Source: Gymnothorax reevesii (lineage: Eukaryota; Chordata; Actinopteri; Anguilliformes; Muraenidae). From it: a stretch of DNA of 64,000 bases. Positions 56,088 through 64,000 of this stretch are shown piece by piece. The notes beneath the pieces were generated by a model. That model searched no databases. It had not been told where the DNA came from and worked only from the letters and a program-made list of their open reading frames with translations. The stretch lies in NCBI GenBank assembly GCA_029721435.1, contig CM056587.1, positions 11,181,167-11,245,166 of the forward strand, given 5' to 3'. A program made the position numbers and the translations under genes. Each line of letters starts with the position of its first letter. Position 1 is the stretch's first letter.

Positions 56088-56707
56088 AGTGTGTCCAAGT
56101 TCCAGAAGTCTCCACAGGTTATTCTGTGGGTGTGTTTCACATATTTATCAACCATAAAAAATAGAATTATTGCCATGCTCAACAAAAGTACATGGAAGTC
56201 AAAATTAAACATTTACCTTTTAAGTATGCGATATGCGCATACTATATGCATTATTCTAAATACAGTGAAAGGCATTACTGAGCAGCACATTATTTTGATG
56301 CTCACTTTTATGAGCAGTTTAATTTAACTTAAGCAACTGTCACTTCACGGTTTATGGTTTAATGGGGTGGAAAAAATATAAATGACACACAATAATGATG
56401 GCACAACACAAGTCAGCACCATGTCATTAGGGAAATTTAATGTACGGTAGTTTTAATTTTCAGATTTTGTTCTGAATTGTTTTTACACCTCTTCAGTTGG
56501 CATAGTCTAATACCCATGTGTCGTAAATAGATCGTATTAGGCAGTTTAGCTGTCATATTATTAATGTAGCTCTTAAATAGAGTAAGGTTATGAGAACTTC
56601 AGAAAAAAAAACTGTTGGAAACATCATAGCAACATTAATACTTTCAATTCTCAAGCAAAACATTCGACTCAATATTGCTAAATCTCCTATATTCAAAATA
56701 AAGTATA
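56087..56707. other. Unannotated AT-rich DNA
   Basis: Nothing recognised. Confidence 0.45.
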
Positions 56708-57005
56708 TACAGCACTGGGAAAAAGAATTTGCCCCACTCTAGGTATCTTGTAGTTTTGCTTTTTAGGCACACTACATAGTTTCATAACATCATACAAAAT
56801 ATAATAAAATACTAGACAAACACAAGAAAACACAAAATAAAGTTTTTAAATGATTATTTCATTCTTTGAAAGAAAAAAACATCCAACACCTCCAGCTCAC
56901 ACCGTCTTAAGCAGCAGTCACCACAAACAAATACTTCCACTGACTGGACACGAAACTGTGGAAGAATTTAGGCTCATAATTGTGTTAATTGAAGCTCAGC
57001 ATAAG
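56708..57005 (+). mobile_element. Tc1-like left-end fragment
   Basis: TACAGCACTGGGAAAAAGAA at 56708 and the following GCCCC block match the end of the Tc1 family represented at 76-854. CACAAAATAAAGTTTTTAAATG and CACCACAAACAAATACTTCC-like sequence follow in family order. It breaks off near 57005; no transposase. Confidence 0.65.
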
Positions 57006-58159
57006 TACAGTTAGAAAGACTTTCTCATTCACCCCCCCCCCCCCCCCCAAATGAAAAGCGAAGCATGTGACTGCTCACCTCTCTCCCACTTTCCTCTGAA
57101 TCGTTTTAGTACGAACACTTAAATCCTCTTTGTCCTTTTTTCTTCTTTGCTGTATCCAATCGCTAACCTACCCGCAGTTTTTTACACCTCAAGCTGTCCC
57201 TGAAATCGTGTCCTCAGCGAAAGGCCAGTTTGTTTGTTCAATCACCTCCTTCCTCATCACCATCAGCATTAAGTCTCCATTCAGCATCCATTGAATGACA
57301 GACAAGTGCGTCAAGATCATGCCCGATCATGGGATTCGTCCAATAATCATCTATGTTCGGACAATTTATGTCAATTAAGCACTGGAATAATAAAATTTAC
57401 TCTCTTGATTAAAACTGTTTGAGTTCCCTGTTTAATTGGATTGTCTATGTCACAGCCCTTGAGTGAATTCCACTGGTGTCCTCGCATCCAGCAGCTTGCA
57501 TGTTTTTTAGATACATTGTCTCTTTTGATTGGTTTGAAGTCCTCCCCTGCCAGGTGTTATACGACTGTGTTCCCCATTCCCATATGTTTCCATGGCATAA
57601 ATAACCAAATGTTTTGAATTTGCCAGTTGCTGAATAGTCACTTGCTATATGCTCCTTAAAAAACTAGTCAATATAATCCTAACATAGAGTTTATTGTCTT
57701 CCGAAATTATTCGTAACCTTTACTGATATTTAAACATCGGAGTATTCGTCTTAGTCTGACTAATAGGAGCATGCTCCCAAGCCGTTCTCTCAGTCTCCAC
57801 AATTGGTCCCTGTTAACCACTCTTCAGGCTCTTCCTCTGCCCAGTTTATTAGGAACACCTTCCAAGACAACTGCAGTCTTCGTAATTGGGACTGCATTTC
57901 GCTAAAACCTCTGGTCCTGCCATCAGATAACTCTGGCTACTTATCAGGGACTCCACTGACTGGGCACGGGCATGTTCTGCACCGAAGCTCATGTCTGTAG
58001 GTTATTATTGGTGAATAAAAATGTTTGACTGAACAGACCAAAATGACTCATATTATTTTAAGTGAAGAAATCACTACTGAAGAATTCTGAAAATTTGTCA
58101 ACATTTTAGACATTTTTGAATGTTAACATGTCAAAATGACTCAAAATTATTTTCTTTAT
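57006..58159. other. Unannotated DNA with poly-C tract
   Basis: A run of about 17 C lies at 57032-57048. Otherwise anonymous. Confidence 0.5.
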
Positions 58160-58487
58160 TTTATGATTTACAAAGGCAGCATGCAGCCTTAGATATTTAC
58201 ATGTGAGCATGGTAACACTAGTATTACTTTGTTAGCGTTTACTAGTATTAACATGTAGAATGATATTTAGTGTGTAAGCATGCTAAAATTAACATTGATA
58301 TGTTAGCATGTCAACATAAGCATCAGCATGTTTGCATGGTTAAACTGGCATCAGCATGTTACCATACTAATTTTAGCATTTACTTTTTAGCATGTTATCA
58401 CGCTAAAAATTTGTATAGCATGTTAGCATGCTAACTTCACCATCACCACAGTAATGACAGGCGAATATGTGAGAGCTAATGGTGAGC
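58160..58487. repeat. Degenerate GCATGTTA/TTAGCATG minisatellite
   Basis: Words such as TGTTAGCATG, AGCATGCTAA, ACATTAGCAT and CATCAGCATG follow one another at about 20-bp spacing to 58440. Related arrays lie at 58626-58770, 61520-61660 and 62040-62255. Confidence 0.8.
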
Positions 58488-58625
58488 AAATTGTGTGTGC
58501 ACTCCGCTATGGATTGGCAAGCTGTCCAGGGTGGGTCCCTGCCTTTTGCCCAGAGTCAACTGTGATAGGCTTCAGCTCCCCTGTGACCCTAGTGAGGAAG
58601 AAGAGGTATAGAGAATGAATGGATG
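58488..58625 (+). repeat. LINE/SINE 3'-tail repeat, short copy
   Basis: GGATTGGCAAGCTGTCCAGG, CCTGCCTTTTGCCC and TGTGACCCTAGTGAGGAAG…GAATGAATGGATG match the minus strand of the repeat at 40478. It sits inside the GCATGTTA array and ends in the ATGGATG tail. Confidence 0.75.
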
Positions 58626-58770
58626 TTTGTATGCTAACATTAGTATTAACCTGTAGCTTGGTAAAATTGGCATTTACATGTTAACATGCTAATGTCAATG
58701 TAAATATGTTAGTGTGTCAACATTAACATTGTTGGCATGCCAACAGTAGCATTAAAGCCATTCTTAGTCA
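58626..58770. repeat. GCATGTTA-type minisatellite, continuation
   Basis: The array resumes after the inserted tail repeat with ATGCTAACATTAGTATTAAC and similar units. Confidence 0.7.
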
Positions 58771-58922
58771 CGTGTGTGACCAAAAATGTAACAAACCAAA
58801 GACAAAAGATATAATTCAATTACAAAATCATCGGAATTTCATGATTGTGGACCTTATATCGGAGTACTACTTATAAAAGTGTATCAAGTAAAAATTTTAT
58901 TTGTTACATTAACTTTAACTTC

Positions 58923-61280
58923 TTAAAGGGGACCTAATTATTCTGATCCTTCTTTTAATACATATAAGTAATGTTATAATGTTGGATGTCCACGCTCAAC
59001 CTCCGTAAAGTTTCTAAACATAAGACACAGGGGTTTTGCCGTAATCCAAGAACGTGATTTCATGAATGTGGTTTCCTCCCTGAACTGTTTGTGCCGAGAT
59101 CTTCACGAGATCTGAGCAAAACCTGACATCAGGTTGTGCCATCCTATTAGTACAGACCTAGCCAGAGCCAATCACTGCGCTGGACCTGCCCATACTGGAA
59201 ATAATTCTAGCAGGCACAAACAACCGTGATTATACTATGTCTTAGTAGCATCTACACTTCCAGAAATACAAAAAAAGAACCGAAGATCATTTGAGGTGCA
59301 GTTTTCTCGGTATCTCTCCCGAAGCTGCTCATCCGTTTATTTTTTGAAGCAAAGAAAAGCATCTATTTCTCTTTCAAAAGACGCTGCCACCAGAAATCAA
59401 TGGATAGCTTTTTTGTTTGCTGGCAGCAAACAGCCACGGCCACAGGGAACGTTAGCTGTTTCTGCTCAGTATTTCACCAAAGACAGCTTTGTCAATAAAG
59501 GATTATTCAACGCAGGATAAGCCTTTCAGCTGCTTCTCAAACCTGAACTTGCATCAATCAAGCGCTCGGAGCCACAACACTAGTAAAAGTTGAAAGTAAT
59601 GATATAACAGCAAATAATGTAAGTGACGCTAACGTGTTACGGATGGCTAGCTGGACCGCTAACGATAGTTAGCACTGACAACTGGCCTGAAAGGCAGGCT
59701 TTGGAAAATATCTGAAGATACAGCCTGTATCTGTTGCGACTGTCCGTGGCTCACAGACGCTGAAGCAGTAATTTGCTTTATCTGCATAAGCCTACCTAAT
59801 GTGATAGCCAGCTGAATGTGGCTGTAGCATTGCTGCCAACATAGCCATGTTACTGATGCTAATGTCTATGTCCTAAATATGCACGCGAAATATCAGGGGA
59901 CCTTCAACAGAAGCTATGTGAACATAAACCTCATTTGAAGCTAACTTTTTATGCTTGTTTGTAATTTTGATGCTTGGTACAACTGTTCATGGTAACCCCA
60001 GAACTTGCTGTCTGTAAGACCTGTATTGCAGGGTATCTTTTGTCTCTGTGGCTGTTGTGACCACTTGGTTACCAGCAACTGCATGTCAGTTCGCGTGCTG
60101 TGCTCCTTTTAAATGCTCCTGGTTAATTTACATGCAGTAATTCTGATCGGTGTGCTTGTTACTTCAGTAAGCATCAATGTGGCAGTTTCATCATAATGTT
60201 GCCTGATTCTAACCACTACAGTCAAAGCTAACTGGAGAGGTGAAGTATGTGTCTGCTGGGCTGAAAAGGCTGCAGTTAGACCCGACGTCTGCAGCTGTGA
60301 AAAGAACGTTTTACTTATCCATGACTGGGGTCAGCTAGATACTTCACCAATATCTGGGCTAGCTCTCTGATGCTTCTGCGGTGAAAGCAAAACACGCAAG
60401 CTATAGTTTTCAAGCTAGTGGAACTAAGGGTCTGTAAAACCTGTATTATGCTAATAAGATAATCAGAGTTTTCTCTAGCTGTCGCGTCCATAATGCACCC
60501 ATTTTCCGCGAGCAAACGCTGGTCATTCCGCGTGGTCATTTGGCAATTTCCAAAAAGTTGTTCCAAACTGTTCATTACTCCACGCTAACAATACACTACA
60601 GTTATGCACAAGGACCAGCAGGTTGTTATAGTACACACCGAAGCAGTCCATAAGTTGTTGGTTCACTTTTTGCTGCTCTTCTTCACTGTCCATGTTTCCC
60701 TCTAAACTCAGACCCATCGAATTTCTACGGTCTCCGGTCTACACTTGGGTATGTCCACCCGTTCTACAAATGTGTCTATATGGGGTGGATTCTAGCTTTC
60801 ACCCAATCCTAGCTATAGAGTGGGTACTCACCATAGAAGCCATAGGTAGACAGTAAATTTGAGGTTCCAGACTTTAGCACTGCATCCTCCACTTTCGCCG
60901 CACCGCATACTCATGTACTGCGTTAGATTGCGGAATTTCCCCGCCGACTCCTTAGCTCAGATGGCAGACGCGTCTCACATTTCACACTAGGGAGGCGGAC
61001 CTGGAAAACTGCATTCTGCCGAGTCCTGCCCATCTCCGTCCTCCACAGAGCTGGCCAATCAGAAGAAAGTGGGCACACGGGGAGGGGGGGCCATAGGGGA
61101 AGAGCCACCCCAATGAGATTTTTCAGGTAGACACTACAATGGGCTACAAATGGGGTTTTTTGAGGATGGCGGTATGAGTTAAATAAGGACTTTTTGGGAA
61201 TTGGAATGATCAGGAGTACTCTAGGGGAGTCCAAGATCAAAATATAAACTTGGAAATGTAGCATAATGGGTCCCCTTTTA
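58923..61280 (-). mobile_element. TTAA-flanked Kolobok-like transposon, copy 2 (inverted)
   Basis: TTAA at 58923-58926 is followed by AGGGGACCTAATTATT. The other end is CATAATGGGTCCCCT at 61262-61276, followed by TTTA. The sequence is the reverse complement of the 13951-17096 element over most of its length, without that copy's ~670-bp internal duplication, so it better shows the parental structure (about 2.35 kb). A minus-strand frame from 60717 begins MGLSLEGNMDSEEEQQ. Another minus frame at 60923-61264 mirrors one in copy 1, but this reflects nucleotide similarity in the end region. Confidence 0.7.
60523..60717 (-). pseudogene. Relic frame of Kolobok-like copy 2
   Basis: A 64-codon minus-strand frame includes MDSEEEQQKVNQQLMDCFGV, continuing YYNNLLVLVHN and ending after ATTFWKLP-like codons. 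It corresponds to the interrupted frame at 14600 in copy 1. Its family is unknown. A neighbouring frame (60315-60575) continues similarity with GCIMDATAREN. Probably a decayed element-borne protein. Confidence 0.4.
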
Positions 61281-61519
61281 GGTCAGAGGTCAAATATGAC
61301 TGGTCACGTGTGTGACTTCACACGGAAACCGGATTCTCATAACTCTATTTGACTTCAAAAAGTCTGCAAAATGAAATCTAGAATGTTCATAGTTTTGGAG
61401 TATGGAAAATAGCAAGGAATAGATTTGATACTTTGAAGATTAATGTAAGGTATTTCTTTATGTAATGCCATCTGGTCATGCAGGTGACATTTTGCTCCAC
61501 TTCTCAAAGATTGGCCCAT
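61281..61519. other. Unannotated spacer
   Basis: Anonymous; joins the transposon to the minisatellite. Confidence 0.45.
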
Positions 61520-61753
61520 TAGCGTCTTAGCATGCAGAAATTGGCATTAGCATGTGAGCATACCAACATTACCATTAACATGTTTGCATGTTCACATTAG
61601 CATTTATATGTTAGCCAGCAAACATTAGCATTGACTTGTTAGCATGTAGACGTTTACATTAGATAAATACAAAAATAGATACATAGATGAATGATGATAG
61701 ATAGATTGATGGACAAATAGATAGACAAATAGATGGATGAATGGATGTATTAG

Positions 61754-61784
<31 letters not shown>

Positions 61785-62262
61785 ATAGACAGATAGATAG
61801 ATAGATAGATCAATGAATTGGTAAAATGATGGATAAATGGATGGGTAGATGGAGTGATAGACTGATAATTCGATAGGTGAATGAATGGATGATAAATTCA
61901 TTGATGAACAAGTGGATGCAAAGTAGATAGATCGGTAGATAAACTGAAAAATAGATTGATGAAGGATGGATGATAGACTGATAGATGGGTGGATGGACAG
62001 ATGTTGGTATAGATTGATAGATGGAGGGATTAAAGTATGAATAAATTGACAGCATTAATACATTGGCATTAGCATAATGCTAATATAGGCATTAATGTGT
62101 TTGCATACTAACATTATCACAAGCTTGTTAGCTTGCCAACATTAGCATTTGCATGTTACCATGCTAACTTTACCAATAACATATCAGCATGATAACATTA
62201 GCATTTGCATGTTAACATGCGAATATTAGCATTAACTTTTGAGTGTGCTGAATTTGCATCAT
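61520..62262. repeat. GCATGTTA minisatellite flanking a degenerate GATA/GATG array
   Basis: 61520-61660 and 62040-62255 hold AGCATG/TTAGCAT units. Between them, about 61663-62040 is interrupted (GATA)n and (GATG)n, purest at 61755-61810. The tyrosine/serine-rich open frames on the minus strand are artefacts of this tract. Confidence 0.85.
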
Positions 62263-62264
62263 AT

Positions 62265-62324
<60 letters not shown>
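62263..62324. repeat. Pure GATA microsatellite
   Basis: Uninterrupted TAGA/GATA units, about 15 copies. Confidence 0.95.
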
Positions 62325-62325
<1 letters not shown>

Positions 62326-62439
62326 TTTGGGGAAAGGTGAAAGGTTTTTGTAAATGACCAGGAAAATCACTGTATCACAGAAACCCTCATAAAACCCTCA
62401 TATACTCCTTACTCAATTATATGTCATAAAATACTTGTT

Positions 62440-63430
62440 TGAATATATTAAATCGCATTCTCACAATTACCCAGCAGATGGCGTTAAAGCCTGTATCCCA
62501 CTGAGGTTGCGACTGTCATTCTGCAGAATGTCTACAGAATTTTTGTGTTTGTGAAGGTCATCATGTTCATTTTATCGTGTTCAAAAATTTGTTGCCGACA
62601 ACGGTGGTCGCCAAGGTTTTGAAATGAGGGCCAAAAATTCATGGAACAATCGCAAAATAGTCAGCAAAATGTCTTCAGAATGTCTTCAGAATGTCATCAG
62701 ACATTCATAGGACATTTTGAAGACTTTTTGCATAATTTTCGCCCATTCTGCGCATACGCAGTCAGTAATGCCAACATCAGAAATGAAAGCTCATGCCAAG
62801 ACAAATCTGTTGTAATTGATTCAGTGGGACAGCAACTCTGTTCGCGTACTTTTTTTCTTGATACAGGCCCCTTTTTCAAGTCTGCAAACCAGTCTCAAAC
62901 TATCACAACCTAGTGGGATATAGCCTTAAGGGACAGCAATCCTCACGTATTTTAAATTTTAAAAATAATCTTCTGGCAATCTCCCACAAGATGACGCTCA
63001 TACACTGCAATCCCCTTGTATTTGAAATTATTTCAATTGTCTTCTCACAATCTCTCACTAGAGGATGCTTGTACAACCCAAACCCATACCTGTTTGAATT
63101 TCAATCAATAGTTTAAATCTATTTAAATAATGTAGATTTTATACACTGACAGAGAAATCCGTATAAAATCCCGGGATTGCACATACACTTTACTCGATCA
63201 TAAAACACTTGTTTGAACAAATTTAAATTGCATTCTCACAATGACCCGCTAAATGGCGGTAAGAGACTGCAATCTGCACGAATTTGAAATTTTTAAAATT
63301 GTCTTCTGACAATCTCCCAGCAAATGGCGCTTATTGGCTGCAATCCCTGCGTTTTTAAAATTATTTAAATTGTCCTCTCACAATTTCCCGCTAGAGGGCG
63401 CTTGTAGACTCTAAATCCAGACCTGTTTGA
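62440..63430 (+). repeat. 71-bp tandem units carrying CTCF-like core motifs
   Basis: Six related motifs in one orientation: CCAGCAGATGGCGT at 62471, CCACAAGATGACGC at 62984, TCACTAGAGGATGC at 63055, CCGCTAAATGGCGG at 63246, CCAGCAAATGGCGC at 63317 and CCGCTAGAGGGCGC at 63388. The steps 62984 to 63055, 63246 to 63317 and 63317 to 63388 are each exactly 71 bp. Each is preceded by TCTCACAAT-like sequence and followed by GACTGCAATC-like sequence. Against the known CTCF core CCASYAGRKGGCRS they score 13, 12, 11, 12, 13 and 13 of 14. Binding is inferred, not shown. Confidence 0.75.
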
Positions 63431-64000
63431 ATCACAGTCAACGCCTGGAATGTATTACAGTTTTTCTAAGTTGCTGTTGTACATTTCATAGATTAGAATG
63501 GAGTTTCTCAAAACTGCTGGTTCAATCTCCACATCATCTCATCACTTGTGCACATAATAAAAGCAATTTCTTATTCTTTCGAGCTCAAATGCTTTGGTTC
63601 ATTCATTGACATGACTGTGCACAATTATCTGCTGTTTTCTACACTGACAAAAGATTATGCCATGTTGATCAAAACATTTTGTGCTGCTTCCATATGAATG
63701 GTCTAATCCCCTGCTACTTTGTGCTTGGGGTTTCCCTCTATTCCTATATGTAACAGAAGGATATTACCTAAGTTTGGATTTCTGAATTTTTTTTCCTTTT
63801 TGTAATGCTCTAAAATGTGTTTTTCTTTTTTACTTCAATGACATTTTCTGTCAATACAGTAAAATATCATTGAAAACAGTGACAAACTGGGGTGAATCCT
63901 GTCCTATCTCTTGCAATCTCTGCAAAGTTGAAATTTGAGAGCCAAAGAGAAAACGTGCAACTGTGCATTTCCAATCAATCCCATCAGAAATTTAGCCAAA
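63431..64000. other. Unannotated AT-rich DNA
   Basis: Nothing recognised to the window end. Confidence 0.5.

Noticed and set aside
55847..56212. Histidine/threonine-rich open frames
   Set aside because: They translate the GT microsatellite.
61625..62055. Open frames rich in isoleucine, tyrosine and serine on the minus strand
   Set aside because: They translate GATA/GATG simple repeats.

Overview
The window reads as a vertebrate, almost certainly teleost fish, intergenic region. It is AT-rich and intron- or desert-like, with no operon structure. It is full of DNA-transposon families typical of ray-finned fish: several Tc1 lineages, PIF/Harbinger, a TTAA-specific Kolobok-like family, a piggyBac-type MITE, hAT-like and pogo-like ends, a Ty3/Gypsy relic, and the 3' tails of L2/Rex-type LINEs. 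I recognised no host protein-coding exon, rRNA or intact tRNA. Species cannot be told from the sequence alone.

Layout. 0-9 kb: a Tc1 deletion derivative (76-854), a piggyBac-like MITE with exact TTAA target sites (1888-2661), a 146-bp MITE with perfect 28-bp inverted repeats (5672-5817), a 95-bp near-palindrome (8607-8701), and single-copy DNA. 9.1-13.7 kb: a Harbinger-type element carrying a Myb-like first exon and, inside it, a 37-bp minisatellite of 39 units. Its right half plus flank is tandemly duplicated as a 1,333-bp segment. 13.95-17.1 kb: a TTAA-flanked Kolobok-like element, with an inverted relative at 58.9-61.3 kb. 18-25.7 kb: Tc1 and pogo-like ends, a Harbinger transposase N-terminus, a dispersed repeat with a CAGA tract, a T/C-rich LTR-like tract and an L2 tail. 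25.9-35.6 kb: a recent tandem duplication of about 4.86 kb, each copy with a tRNA-like SINE head, three Tc1-type relics and a MITE. The second copy runs on into a longer Tc1 transposase pseudogene (to 36.6 kb).

36.6-47 kb is poorest in repeats and holds complex non-coding stretches with homeodomain/POU/CTCF-type words that could be conserved regulatory DNA. At 44.4-44.8 kb there is an isolated GC-rich island. 47-49.1 kb is a repeat built from ~690-bp tandem units. 50-52.9 kb is a Ty3/Gypsy gag-pol pseudogene on the minus strand. 53.04-53.9 kb is an unclassified inverted-repeat element full of degenerate GGTGCCACNG-like words. 55-58.8 kb has a hAT-like MITE, a Tc1 end and a GCATGTTA-type minisatellite. 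61.5-62.3 kb is GATA and GCATGTTA arrays. 62.4-63.4 kb has six CTCF-like core motifs in one orientation, five of them in 71-bp tandem units.

The genes here do not act together as a pathway. What the region shows is mobile-element turnover and two young tandem duplications whose breakpoints fall inside repeats. The observations I rate highest are the 71-bp CTCF-like array, the Harbinger-borne minisatellite with its duplication, and the 4.86-kb duplication that ends inside a transposase at the exact point where that transposase is interrupted.
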